In this document: piece after piece, positions 9,501 to 24,600 of the stretch
Position numbering within the stretch: the stretch's first letter is position 1
Layout of the letters: the number at the start of each line of letters is the position of its first letter
Source of the DNA: Siphonodentalium dalli
Lineage: Eukaryota; Mollusca; Scaphopoda; Gadilida; Siphonodentaliidae
Length of the DNA: 64,000 bases
Direction: 5' to 3'
NCBI GenBank assembly: GCA_032622095.1
Contig: CP136063.1
Location: forward strand, 280,979,426-281,043,425
Program-made: the position numbers and the translations under genes
Notes under the pieces: generated by a model
What the model was told of the DNA's origin: nothing
Seen by the model: the letters and a program-made list of their open reading frames with translations, nothing else
Database searches by the model: none

Positions 9501-12500
9501 GGTGTTAATAAAGTTCCGCTGCAACCAAAGTCTTGAAACTGTCAGCAGATCCACCGAGAACATGCGCAAGCTCGGTCGTATCCGTAAGCTTGTTCCATGT
9601 GGGGATGGCCCTTACCGAATATGAATTTCAATAGACTGTAGAGTTTGCCTCGATTATGTCGAAGCAATATCTGTAATTTTGGTGGAATGTTATTGGCGTG
9701 CTTTTGGTATGGTATAATGTACTTTTGGGATGGTATAATGCACCGTTTGGGTTTTGCTTGTATTAAGAAGTCGTAGCTTGGTAGCGATGGTGTTGTGTCA
9801 TGTGCAACCTTTGAGAATAGCAGAAGTTTGTTTATTTCAATGCGTCGTTCTAGATTATCTAGTTACAGGTCTTTCGTCATAATAGTTACTGATATGCTGG
9901 CATTTCTTCTATATTCGCCCTTGATGTAACGGGCTCATCTCTTTTGAACTATTTCGAGTGCGGTGATGTTCTTTTGCTGATGTGGGTCCCATAATGATGA
10001 AGCATATTCAAGTTCATAGCAGACTAGCGAGGTACCATGCAGTAGAAGCTTGCTTCCTGAATCCACTGGTATATGCTTCAAGTTGCGTGTCAGACATGCC
10101 ATGGTGTTGTTTGCTTTCCTTCGCTATGGTGTTTATGTGTGAGTCCTTCTTCGGATCGTCTGATTGGACTCCCAGGCATGGGCTCTGGTGGACACTTTGA
10201 AGAATATGGCTGCCCATGAAGAATATGGCTGTCCAGTGAGTAGAAGTGGGATTATTGTGATTTAATGCTCAGTAGGTAGCATTATTTGGCATTAAACCTC
10301 ATGTCCCAATGTTTGGCCCACTCTTCTAGCTTGTTCGGGTCGTTCTGTATAACCTGATGGTCAGACTGGTTTTCTATTGTTCGGTATATAATATAAGGCA
10401 GTCGTCTGCGAACAGACGCACTTGTTATGATACAGTATCTGGTAGGTCTTTAATGTGGCAGAGAAATAGCAATGGGCCCAGTTCTGTTCCATGTGGTACT
10501 CCTGAGGCCACATAATTTGCTGATCCATTTCTGACAACTCTCATAGATCTTTTTGTGAGGAACTGTGTCAGCCATTTATTAGCTCAACTTACTTTGTAAG
10601 TTTGACCTATTGCCATGGCTTGACGTCCGTCGTCCGTGTGTGGTGCGTCCGTGTGTCCGTCAACTTTTCCTTTGGCGCGGGCTACAGGTCGTACCTTTGG
10701 TCTGATCTTTATGAAATTTGTCATGAATGTTGACATTGACATGTAGATGGGAACGAGTCATTTTGGGGTCATTCGGCCAAAAAACATGGCCGCTGGTGGC
10801 CATCTTGGATTTCAAAATTCAGTCCATTGGCGCGGCTACAGGTCGTACTGTTCGTCTGATCATCATGACATTTGTCATGGATGTTAATATTGACATGTAG
10901 ATGGGAACGAGTCATTTTGGGGTCGTTCGGCCAAAAAACATGGCCGTCAGCAGCCATCTTGGATTTTACTCTTTGCATGACTAAATCCTTTGGCGCAGGC
11001 TACAGGTCGTAGTTTTGGTCGGAACTTCATGAAATTTGTCATGGATGTTAACAATGACATGTAGATGGGAACGAGTGATTTTGGGGTCATTCGTCTAAAA
11101 AACATGGCCGCCAGCAGCCATCTTGGATTTTACTCTTTGCATGACTAAATCCTTTGGCGCGGGATACAGGTCATACCTTTGATCTGATCTTTATGAAATT
11201 TGTCATGAATGTTGACATTGACATGTAGATGGGAACGAGTCATTTTGGGGTCATCTGGCCGAAAAACATGGCCGCTGGCGGCCATCTTGGATTTCAAAAT
11301 TCAATCCATTGGCGCGGGCTACAGGTCGTGCTGTTCGTCTGATCATCATGAAATTTGTCATCATGGATGTTAATATTGACATGTAGATGGGAACGAATGA
11401 TTTTGGGGTCGTTCGGCCAAAAAACATGGCCGCCAGCAGCCATCTTGGATTTTACTCTTTGCATGACTAAATCCTTTAGCGCGGGCTACAGGTCGTACCT
11501 TTGGTCTGATCTTTATGAAATTTGTCATGAATATTGATATTGACATGTAGATGGGAACAAGTCATTTTGGGGTCATCTGGCCAAAAAACATGGCCACTGG
11601 CGGCCATCTTGGATTTCAAAATTCAATCCATTGGCGCGGGCTACAGGTCGTGCTGTTCGTCTGATCATCATGAAATTTGTCATGGATGTTAATATTGACA
11701 TATAGATGGGAAACGAGTGATTTTGGAGTCGTTTGGCTAAAAAAACATGTCCGCCAGCAGCCATATTGGATTTTACTCTTTTCATGACTAAATACTTTTG
11801 TGTGGGATACAGGTCGTAGCTTTGGTCGAAACTTCATGAAATTTTTCATGAATGTTAACAATGACATGTAGATGGGACACGAGTCACTTTGGGGTCGTTC
11901 AGCCGAAAAACATGGCCGCCAGCAGCCATCTTGGATTTTACTCTTTGCATGACTAAATCCATTCGCACAGGCTACAGGTCGTACCTTTGATCAGATCATT
12001 ATGAGATTTGTAAAGGCTGTAGATAGGAACATGTCATTTTGGGGTAATTCGGAAAAAAACATGGCTGCCGGTGGCCATTTTAGAATTTACTCTCTGCATC
12101 AATAAATCCTTTGGCACACCATAATCACCACATCCCTGGTCCGATCATTATGAAACCTGTCATGAATGTTGATATTGACATGTACATCTAGTCTCACTTA
12201 GACATTTCAATTAGCACCTTTCCTATTCCTCCATTTACTGTCAACCATTAAATTATTCCCCTACCTAAGTTGAGCTACAGTGTCATTGACACTTTCACTG
12301 ATTTCGCCTTTGATTCCGTAGTAGTTCAATTTGGCCAGGAGTTTATCGTGGGGCACGGTGTCAAATGTCTTGGCGAAGTCGGTGATGATCACATCAGTCT
12401 GTTTTCCAGCATCACAGGATTTAGCCAGGTCATGAAATGTTGTTATCAGCTGTGTGTCACGCGAGTGACCTTTTTGAATCCATGTTGTTTTTTTGGTAAG

Positions 12501-15500
12501 AATTTTGATTTGAGGTGGTTTCGATTTTCCCTGTAAATAATATGTTCTAACAGTTTACAACAGACACATTTCTGGTAGGTGTATGTTGCCCTTTGTGAAG
12601 ACGGGGGAGATGTTTGCCTTTAGCCAGTCAGATGGAAGTGCTCCTGTCTTTAGTGATTTTTTGAATATGGCTGTCAAATTTCAAGGGTTTATTGAGAATT
12701 ATAATTGTGACTTAACCCTTTACCCAACAAACCGGCCAAAAACGCCCATATAAAGCTTCAACAGCCTAAAATATCTTCGGTCGGGCCCTATCTACATGCA
12801 ATTCTCCCTATGTCTCGCTCTCGCTCTGCGCGTACCGCATCCGTCTGGTCCCTGGTCTTCCTGCTTGCGTTTGCTTGAGTTTATACATATGCATACTTTT
12901 AAACAACTAACAAAACTAACAAACTTTATCATTACAACACGGGCCCCGTTCTTCATTCCAGCGCACCATATGACTCGCTCAGCAACAACAAAATCATTAA
13001 AGGGACAACTCGGGACTCCACCATCATACCCCATATTAAAGCTCGTGGGCCCTCCCTCACACAACATTCAATTCAATTCAACTCAACCTTTGCCGGGTTC
13101 GGACATGACAATTTTTTGTGTACAATATCTCCAACAACAACAAACCGTGGGGTGAAGGAGAAGATCACTCGATCTTTTCGACCATCCCGGGCGCTTCGCG
13201 CCCGTCTACTCTCTTGACGTGATATCTTCGGTCTGTCTCAATAACACCATACAAATATGGATATCATTGGAACCGGTTCATTGACCACATTGTGATGGTT
13301 ACAGTTATGCCCTGTGCCAATGCATTCTCTTATATATGCGAGTCGACCATAGGTCGCCTCGCATATATAAGAGAATGCATTGGCCTAAAAATAATATTTT
13401 TTTAACACTTTTTACCATTTTTTCTTACAACAATTTTATAATTTTTTCTTACATTTTTATCATTTTTAATATGTTAAGCCAATGCATTCTCTTATATATG
13501 CGAGGCGACCTATGGTCGACTCGCATATATAAGAGAATGCATTGGCACATGGCCGTTCTGTTGGGTAAAGGGTTACACTCTGTTGAACATGGCTGTAAGG
13601 CCCATAGCCATTTCTTCGGCACATGTTATACAAAGCGACTTGACCGCTGGAAGCAGCAATATGCGGGAAGCGGTGACCAACGCATACATTCACCTCGTGT
13701 TTCCGAATAAGGAATATAAAATTTCTATAAAAAAAAATTATAAATAATAAACAACTTTTAGCTGTATCCAAGTGTGCCTACCTGCTAAACAAGCTAGATA
13801 AACATCATGATTGATACTTTTGACACCCGAAACTACCAACTTATCCCAATTATAAGACTTTGAAATTTCATGTTTCTTCAGATTCAATGTATTAAATCAT
13901 GTGCCACAAATTGGCCAATAAAACATCTCATGTATATCTTACAACCAGACCAGATGGGAGGCAGATCACAACACGTGGATTATCTTTATTAGATTAGTAT
14001 ATATGACACGTGACACAGGCAACCGATCATCCAGCTGATTGTGTCAGGTCACGTGATTCAGGTGTCTAGGAAAGCATGCATGTCGACTAGAAGTGATCTC
14101 TTTACAACAATATGATACACTCTTGTGACCATGGCCCGCTGAGTCTCTGACTAGGCTGACTCTTTTCGATCACTGTTGGCACATTTGAACTTCGAGATTC
14201 CATATTCTTTAAATGTGTAAAATGTTGTGACTGTCATGTAAAATGAAAGACACTGTTATAAAAATGGATAAGTTTCCGTTGTTGGGTGGTTGGTGTCTGG
14301 ACCACAAGATGCATTTTTTCCCAGTGTCAAGTTTTTTTTTTTTTCAAAATCAAATTTAAAAACAAATTGTGGCGAGAAAAATGAGTTTAAATCTTCAGAC
14401 TCTGAATTAGACTACCGCAGAGCATGATTCAAATGGAGATGCTCTGTGTTTGAATTTTTCTTTCAAGATTCAAACCCGATACTGTATGCATAAGGAAAAC
14501 ATTGCACTGAAAAATAAAACAATTTCAACAGTTCAATAACAGGTTTTTATGGCTGTTTTGACCTTAAGTTATCTATGTGATGCCAATGTCAGCTCATTTC
14601 AGTCTTCTAATAACTCAATATGCATGTATGAGTACAGAAAGTTGTACATAATTGTACAAACAATTGATCACCATAAGTCGCCCAAATGTGACCAATAAAA
14701 CCACGTGTGCGTCTACATTTCAGACACCGGATCTCAATTGCTATTGGGGAGCTCATCAAGTTGTATCACGGACTCCTCTGAAAGGTAAAATAATAATATA
14801 TATAAATGGAACTCGTCAAACGAGAAAACCGCGGGAAGCGACAAAATGTCCAGACGCGAAAAGATATTGCCACGCGAGCGAAATACTGAAAGCTCCGAAA
14901 AGAAACGAAATCTCGTTTCATTATCTCATTTTCGACGGTTCTGTCGTTTGATTTTTTTCACTCCGCGGAAAGAGATTTCGCTTTCCGCGGTTTACTCGCC
15001 ACGAAATCTCGTGTGATTATTTCGTCCAGGCGCATTCGTCGAGGCGAGAAAATCAAACGACAGATCCGCCGAAAGCGAAATAATGAAATGAGATTTCGTT
15101 TGATTTTGTCACTTTCGGCGGTTTCATCGCGTAGTGATCTGTGTGTGCAACCAGATGTTTTGTCGCTTTCGGCGGTTTCCTCGTTTGGCGAGTTCCATTT
15201 TCTGCACCCCATTGTATGTTGGCCCTGACAGTATTCCATAGATTCGCCTGGTCGCCAGACGTTCCCGTCTTGTCGAAACTGGTTCAGATCATGCATGCAG
15301 CGTTCATACGATAACTTCTAACTGGTTCAGATCATGCATACATCCTTCATACGATAACTTCTAACTGGTTCAGATCATGCATGCAGCGTTCATACGATAA
15401 CTTCTAACTGGTTCAGATCATGCATGCAGCGTTCATACGATAACTTCTAACTGGTTCAGATCATGCATTCAGCGTTCATACGATAACTTCTAACTGGTTT

Positions 15501-18500
15501 AGATCATGCATTCAGCGTTCATACGATAACTTCTAACTGGTTCAGATCATGCATTCAGCGTTCATACGATAACTTCTAACTGGTTTAGATCATGCATTCA
15601 GCGTTCATACGATAACTTCTAACTGGTTCAGATCATACATGCAGCGTTCATACGATAACTTCTAACTGGTTCAGATCATACATGCAGCGTTCATACGATA
15701 ACTTCTAACTGGTTCAGATCATACATGCAGCGTTCATACGATAACTTCTAACTGGTTTAAATCATACATGCAGCGTTCATACGATAACTTCTAACTGGTT
15801 CAGATCATACATGCAGCGTTCATACGATAACTTCTAACTGGTTTAAATCATACATGCAGCGTTCATACGATAACTTCTAACTTCACTCTTAGAACAAATG
15901 TTTATAAATTCTACACAATATGTTTTTATTTTGATCTTAAACAAAATTGTGTAGAAAGGACATATGTGTCGGTGGAATTTTCTCAACATTGACTATGAGT
16001 GAATATGTGAGTATATTATAGTTAGCAGATGAGATATGAGTGAATGTGTGAGTATATTATAGTTAGTAGATAAGATATGAGTGAATGTGTGAGTATATTA
16101 TAGTTAGCAGATGAGATATGAGTGAATATGTGAGTATATTATAGTTAGTAGATGAGATATGAGTGAATGTGTGAGTATATTATAGTTAGCAGATGAGATA
16201 TGAGTGAATGTGTGAGTATATTATAGTTAGTATATGAGATATGAGTGAATGTGTGAGTATATCATAGTTAGCAGATGAGATATGAGTGAATGTGTGAGTA
16301 TATTATAGTTAGTAGATGAGATATGAGTGAATGTGTGAGTATATTATAGTTAGCAGATGAGATATGAGTGAATGTGTGAGTATATTATAGTCAGTAGATG
16401 AGATATGTTCTATGTGAGTATATTATAGTTAGTAATGAGATATGTTCTATGTGAGTATATTATAGTTAGTAGATGTGATATGTTCTATGTGAGTATATTA
16501 TAGTTAGTAGATGTGATATGTTCTATGTGAGTATATTATAGTTAGTAGATGCGATATGTGAGTATATTATAGTTAGTAGATGAGATATGTGAGTATATTA
16601 TAGTTAGTAGATGAGATATGTGAGTATATTTTAGTTAGTAGATGAGATATGTTCTATGTGAGTATAGTATAGTTAGTAGATGTGAGTATATTATAGTTAG
16701 TAGATGAGATATGTGAGTATATTATAGTTAGTAGATGAGATATGTGAGTATATTATAGTTAGTAGATGAGATATGTGAGTATATTATAGTTAGTAGATGA
16801 GATATGTGAGTATATTGTAGTTAGTAGATGAGATATGTTCTATGTGAGTATATTATAGTTAGTATAAGATGAGATATGTTCTATGTGAGTATATTATAGT
16901 TAGTAGATGAGATATGTTCTATGTGAGTATATTATAGTTAGTAGATGAGATATGTGAGTATATTATAGTTAGTAGATGAGATATGTGAGTATATTGTAGT
17001 TAGTAGATGAGATATGTGAGTATATTATAGTTAGTAGATGAGATATGTTCTATGTGAGTATATTATAGTTAGTAGATGAGATATGTTCTATGTGAGTATA
17101 TTATAGTTAGTAGATGAGATATGTGAGTATATTATAGTTAGTAGATGAGATATATGTGAGTATATTGTAGTTAGTAGATTAGATATGTTCTATGTGAGTA
17201 TATTATAGTTAGTATAAGATGAGATATGTTCTATGTGAGTATATTATAGTTAGTATATGAGATATGTTCTATGTGAGTATATTATAGTTAGTAGATGAGA
17301 TATGTTCTATGTGAGTATATTATAGTTAGTAGATGAGATATGTGAGTATATTATAGTTATTAGATGAGATATGTTCTATGTGAGTATATTATAGTTAGTA
17401 GATGAGATATGTGAGTATATTATAGTTAGTAGATGAGATATGTTCTATTTGAGTATATTATAGTTAGTAGATGAGATATGTTCTATGTGAGTATATTATA
17501 GTTAGTAGATGAGATATGTGAGTATATTATAGTTAGTATAGATGAGATATGTTCTATTTGAGTATATTATAGTTAGTAGATGAGATATGTTCTATGTGAG
17601 TATATTATAGTTAGTATAAGATGAGATATGTTCTATGTGAGTATATTATAGTTAGTAGATGAGATATGTTCTATTTGAGTATATTATAGTTAGTAGATGA
17701 GATATGTTCTATTTGAGTATATTATAGTTAGTAGATGAGATATGTTCTATGTTAGTATATTATAGTTAGTTGATGAGATATGTTCTATTTGAGACACAGA
17801 CCTCGTGAAAAAGTAACCATATAACAAATATGGCAGCAACTTTAACCCTTTAACCAACAGAAGGGCCCTGTGCCAATGCATTCTCTTATATATGCGAGTC
17901 GACCATAGGTCGCCTCGCATATATAAGAGAATGCATTGGCTTAATACATTAAAAATTATAAAATTGTTAAAGAATGTAAGAAAAAATGGTAAAAAAGTGT
18001 TAAAAAAAGATTTTGTTTAGGCCAATGCATTCTCTTATATATGCGAGGCGACCTATGGTCGACTCGCATATATAAGAGAATGCATTGGCACAGGGCATAA
18101 CTGTAACTATCACAATGTGGTCAATGAGCTGGTTCCAATTATATCCATATTTGTATGGTGTTATTGAGACATACCCAAGATATTTTAGGCTGTTGAACCT
18201 TTATTTGGCCGGTTTTGGCCGGTTTGTTGGGTAAAGGGTTAAAACTTTTGACACAAAAATAGTGCAGCACAAAGATTTTTATTATGGTAGCTTTTTATAC
18301 GAGGTTTGTGTCTCAAATACAACATATCTCATCTACTAACTATAATATATTCACATATTCACACATATTCGAAGTCGGGCACATCAGCTAGTATATAATA
18401 AGTTTATATACACTCCTCATATAACAAGTATACGTACACGATCGAAGTTCCCGTGCAAGTCCCGGTGTGAAATATAGCCTTGATAAACACAATACATACA

Positions 18501-21500
18501 TATATGAAGTTAACTATTGCATGAATCTCATCGGGAGCCTCACACACATATACAGAGACATCTACCGCTGATTGTCGCCTTCATGTGCCTCACACACATA
18601 TACATAGACATCTACCACTGATTGTCACCTGCAGGAGCCTCACACACATATGCAGAGACATCTACCGCTGATTGTCGCCTTCAGGGGTCCCACACACATA
18701 TACAGAGACATCTACCGTTGATTGTCGCCTTCAGGGGCCTCACACACATATACAGAGACATCTACCGCTGATTGTCGCCTTCATGGGCCTCACACACATA
18801 TACATAGACATCTACCGCTGATTGTTGTCTGCTCTCCTCTGTACTACCCCATTAAAGGAGACTATTCCTTCCAAGCAATCTGAAGTTCAGTTTGTTGGGA
18901 GTACCAGTGCTCGTTGGCATTAGATTTCTCTCAGCGCACTACCCAGATTACATGTACATATTTCTTCTTCAGTCTCTATTATGTGTCCACATTGGGTAGG
19001 TGTCCACCAGATGGGGATGATATCACATCATGTCTAGGCCCCGGACAGATAGCTCCGAGACCAGTATGTGGTAAGTCTAATAACAGATATAGCATTTTGT
19101 ACTAGTTTTAGGTAAGACCAGTCTTGCAACTAAATAAATATATTAAATATTGCCAATACTTCATTACTATATTAATGAAATGCACAGTGCTTACAACAAT
19201 AAATGTTGATTATTGGGTGATAAAATATATGTTTAATTAATTTTTACTAATTAAATAAAAGAAAGTAGTGAGGTGCAGGCCAAATTTAGTGGGTGCGAGG
19301 TATTAAAAGTCAATGAATCAATAAATATTGAGATCTTTATTGAAATATGCGATCAGTCAAATTAGCATAAATTGTATTGTCAGTTTGGGCAGTGATGTTG
19401 ATTCGCAAGCATCTGAGTTCAAAACTTCTGAAGTGGTGTTGCCAAATATAGTGCACCCCACATTTCGACGTTCAATGGTTGGTTCAAATAGTGTCACGTG
19501 GTATATATATCTAGAACACCTACCTGTGGGATGCAGAAAATGCAATGCATTTGATTGGATGATATCGTCCGTTTATAATTGATGGAAATATGTTCATTTT
19601 CACTTGTGGTGTGACTGACAAACATTCATCTGGAGCTCACAAATACAAGTTAGACCTATATGTCAACGTCATCACTTGTGATGTGCACCTCACAAGTGAC
19701 CAAGTTACCCCAAATGTCAAATGTATACTCCTGTATTTTGCATTTTGACCACAGAAGTACACCTGGAGAGTGCGGACGAACGGGAGGCCATACGCACGAC
19801 AGGGTACTTGTGATGTGCGATCTTTTGTTTGCATGACTTGTGGGGTGCACATGACAATTTAAAATCTGTTTAATTCTTAGTTGAAAAAGCCATAACTCAG
19901 GTATATTCGAACTCGATCTGTATTTTGAGTTGAGGAACTCAAATTCCAAATCTTGTTCCTATCAGATGAAAATCCAATTTTAAAGAGCGGACAAACGGAC
20001 ACTGCTCATTTCTGTCGTCCCCCATTTTGTTCTGCGCGGGATAATAATGACAAAATAATATAACGGAGATATTTGAAGAAGTGTTTTATGTGTACCCATA
20101 CCATAGTATGGTACACATAGTGTCGATGTCCGGATTGACCACTCGTCGTTCGGCTAGTCGTCCTTATGCCCGTCCGTAGACAATTTATGCATAATGCGAT
20201 AACTCAAACATTTTCTATCCGATTGGAACCAAATTTCGTAAATGAGTTTCTCAGTCGAAAATACAGATCGAGTTCGAATACGGGTTTAATCAAAGTTTTC
20301 TTACGGAGTATTGGCCTTTTTTCGAATTATAATTCACGCATGCTGCCATAACTCAACAATTTTTCATCTGATAGGAACAAGATTTGGAATTTGAGTTCCT
20401 CAACTCAAAATACAGATCGAGTTCGAATATACCTGAGTTATGGCTTTTTCAACTAAGAATTAAACAGATTTTAAATTGTCATGGTTGAGTGAATTTTAGG
20501 GGGCACCGATGGCTCAGAAGATTAACATTGATGGCTATGGGGTTTCATGGATTTCATATCAAGAACAGAAATCAATGCTGTTCTAAGTATGAAAAAATCT
20601 ATTGAGTATTTTTGAGCATTTAGGCCTGTTATTGGTTTATCATGTTAGGGGCTTCGTGGGTTCCCAGACAGGAGGCAACAAAATGGTCAGTTAACACTAA
20701 ATCAAATAAGTACTTCAATAATCTTTTTCTCCAGTCCAAGATGGCAGATGTTGTTAATACTTGGTGTGGATTATTGCCAGGACCATAGTTTCCAATGTGT
20801 ATATACTGTCATGGTTGACAGAATTTTAGGGGTCACATGGTGCTTTGAAGACTAAAATTGAATGTTTTGGATTTTAGTGTACAAGCTGAAAATGGCTAGT
20901 CACTATTGCCATTGTATGGGTTACACATCTGCCGATCGTGATCGGCCTCCCGTTAATTAGTGACCCGTGGTCGTGCTCTGGGCCCTGTTTCATGAAGGCA
21001 ACTTATGACATAGTTGGGACTTAAGATGGTCATAAGTTCAAACTTCAGTCATAAGTGCGTTTCACGAACAAAGTCTTAACCTAAGATGGTCTTAACTTTG
21101 GTCTTAACTTTAAGACTGGTGTGAGGTGTCATAAGATAATCTTAAAGTTAAGACCTACGTTGTGATCCGCAGTTGGTCCGAAATGTGGATGGGATCTAGT
21201 TCATGTATATATTATTATAAACACATTTAACTGAATAACACCTTGCTAAGACGGATGGGTGTTTCAGAAATGGTAGTAATTAATAACCAACTGGTAAGCT
21301 ATAGCAGTGACGTGGCCAGTGGTTGCAAGATTGGCGGGGTGTCCGCTACTAACTGTAAACCGCCAAGACCGGACTATATATACATTTCTAATTGCTGTAA
21401 CAAAAAGAATATATTTACTTAGAGTTGAACATCATTTGCGATTCAAATCACCCAATCGCACTGTAGACAATAATCATGTTGAGACAATTAGTCCGAACAT

Positions 21501-21564
21501 TTTCACATCGAGGATAATAGTGAATGATTTATACTTTTTTTTTTTTATAAATGCTTATGTCAGC

Positions 21565-21604
<40 letters not shown>

Positions 21605-24600
21605 CAACGTAATTCGCATGATCGCACGAGTTTCCAGGCATGTGATAATTCTCAGAATCGCACTAGTGCAATCTGTCGACGGAACTATATCATTCAGTGT
21701 TGTTAGACTGGCTCTCGCCGTTACTATTTTTACTTTTTAAACGTAAGGGCGACAACACACTTGCCGAAATCGCAGCGCGCTGATTGGGTTATATTTTTGG
21801 AAAATCTATCAGAATTTAATTTCAAACGCATCATTAAAGATGGGCCAATGTCACTCGCGGATAGACGGGCACGCTGGGATCCGCGAAAGAACATATAATA
21901 TCACTGTGAACCGGCCCACAGACCCCTGGGGGAATTACTAAAATACCAATATAGACTATACCAGTGGTATAGTCTATATTGGTATTTTAGTAATTTTCCA
22001 CAGGGGCATGTGAACCGGCCGTCTGTTCATGTGTTGTTAATTATAAAGCTCTTTATTAGAAGTCGTTGGTATGGTTTTTATTAAAACATACATGCAGAAT
22101 GTCGTTCAACGTAACGTACTTTCGAAGTTCATACGCAGTTTGTTAATTATAACAGACGTTTAGCACATTTGTCAACAGAACCAGAGCAAATGGCATTAAC
22201 ATCATTTATATATGGCTTCTACAAGTATGTCTCAGATTGGAAATAAGTCTATTTGGAGCACGATATGAAGTCCTATTCACATTATAGCAATATAAATAAA
22301 GAGCGTTTTGTGTTAGTATTCCATGAATGTTGGCAATCAATAAAGAGCGTTTAGCTCAGTGCTTCCATTGTGGTGTATTGTATGTGTATGCCGTCGTGGC
22401 GACTTCTTCGGTTTCCTGGTATTATAGATGCTTCAAAGACGTATAATGCATTAGAACCTAATATCAGCATTGAAAGGATCGAACATATGTCTCGCGTCGC
22501 CGTTGTGGCATGTTATATGGGTGAAGGTTCACATTCTGAGTTACGATGTATAAGTCACTTTAATAACTGAAATAATATATTTGAGCTCGTTACGTTTGTA
22601 CAAAATAGGCATTGGAAGCATGCAGCTATGTGTGGATGAGGTCTGACTCGAAAACACAGTTAAAAAGCGCGCTCGTGCAGTTAAGTATGCACCAGTCATT
22701 ATACTGATTATCGCCCTTGCATTAAAATATCACAATTATTCTTAGACACGCCCTAGTATCTGTCACCAGACACTGTACCTAGGCATATAACATACACAGA
22801 ACCAACATTTTCTGTGCATAGCTGTAATAAATTGTCGAGAGCCAGTCTAAAAGCGCGCGAACTTAAATTACTACTTAAGTAGGACTTAATCTTGTTTTGT
22901 GAAACGCGTTCTTGAAACGGAAAAGTTACATCATAAGATCCACCTTAGATCTTAGATTAAGTCCATCTTAAGATAATCTTATGAAATTGCTTCATGAAAC
23001 AGGCCCCTGGTTACTTCCTGCGATATTGTCTAATTGTCACTACAGTCACCAGTACAATAATACTAATAGAATGAACATTCAAGATGGTTTCTGCATGGAA
23101 TTATAACTGTTCTTACATATATATACAGAATAAAATATTATCGAATCGGTACATATTAATTAAATTATATTTTATCAGTGAATAAAATCAACATTTAGAA
23201 GGACTGTGGTTAAATGCGACCCCATATGTGACCCGCCATATCAAATCCAGTCGTAAGTCGGGATTTTTTTTACCCTGCGCCAATGCATTCTCTTTGATAT
23301 GCGAGTCGATCATAGGTCGCCTCGCATATATAAGAGAATGCATTGGCCTAACAATTTTTTACAAATTTAATAATATTTTCTCGTATTCTTTAACAATTTT
23401 ATAATTTCACCCATACAGAGCCCCAGACAAACATGAGAAGACGACACTCTTCTATATGCTTCTATATATGTGTGGGACTCCCTGCAGGGTAATGGATGTT
23501 TTTTATTTTATGTCCTAAAAATTGTAAGAAACATTTATTTAAAAAAGATTATAAAAAATTGTTAGGCCAATGCATTCTCTTATATATGCGAGGCGACCTA
23601 TGGTCGACTCGCATATATAAGAGAATGCATTGGCACAGGGTAAAAAAAATCCCGACTTCCGACTGGATTTGATATGGCGGGTCATATATGACCTTTTGTT
23701 TTGGACATTTCGATCGTTGGTGGCGGTACACCCCATTGGATGTGAGAATTTGATGGAAATAGAGAGTATTCTTGCTCAAAGTTATATTATATTTATATTT
23801 TATTTTGGAAAAATTTCGAGGACTATAATATAATCAGCATGTTCATCCGGGTTGTCCGCATCACAACTTAAACATAATTAATTATAATTACATTGGACTT
23901 GACAAAGAGTTGGCATATAAAGATGCATAATCTGAATTAACGCTCCCAAATTGCTATTTCTTTGGATCCGGGTGTAACAAATATTGCATTCGAGTCGAGG
24001 AACCCACCCATCAAAGCTCTGAGATATAAGATTTTTTACCACTTGGAATATATATTTGGCGGCCTGGCAAATATTCGACAAAAGCCGACCGACATACTCT
24101 CGATACCAAATTGACTTGAACAAAATGTTGATTTATAACACTTTTGGGGCAATTTTATACTTTTGTTGACAGTATCAATTAATCGATTCTGATAACTGAA
24201 GCAGCATTTCAAGAAATGTTGTTGTTTTTGTTGGAATCTGATGGAAGCGGATTGTGTATCTTTAAGAACGCGTATAGGTCAATTTCGAATTTGGTCACAG
24301 TCCGATGATTTTTGCCCCTTTTTCGACTTAGAAATCGCAGTTTTTGGATTGTCGGGCTAATAATTTGAGATATATTCAACATAATTCTTGATATTTGGTA
24401 CGTATATAACGATTGAGAGAACGCAGATCAATTTCGGTTTTGGTCATGAACCAATGACAGAAACAGTTGACGGAGTTTATCAGTCGGAGACATGTCAAGT
24501 TCGAATTTGGTGATGGTTATTTGATTCTGATGCAGTTATGCCTCTGAGTTATTAATCCCATGCATGACCACATTGAAACCACGGTTCTTTTTCTTATTTG

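Larger units (their letters stand above)
8367..19010 (+). other. Large intron filled with mobile DNA
   Basis: Contains a family A element (8431-8900), a LINE (9372-12711) interrupted by a TIR repeat, a family B element (12712-13575), a TIR element (14804-15201), three minisatellites and another family B element. Within 8905-9365 and 13590-14800 I see nothing definite. Confidence 0.6.
20979..23009. mobile_element. ~2-kb non-autonomous DNA transposon, TGGGCCCTGTTTCATGAA ends
   Basis: CTGGGCCCTGTTTCATGAAG at the left is mirrored by CTTCATGAAACAGGCCCCTGG at the right. Sub-terminal regions on both sides are rich in CTTAAG/ATCTTAAG-type repeats. No transposase frame. It contains the nested element 21706-22853. 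Confidence 0.75.

Noticed and set aside
15277-15885. loxP-like word ATAACTTC in each unit
   Set aside because: Only eight bases match and no inverted partner or spacer geometry is present.
21307-21612. 101-codon frame ending in a Tyr run
   Set aside because: The end is the (TTA)n microsatellite and the rest is unrecognised sequence inside a non-autonomous TIR element.
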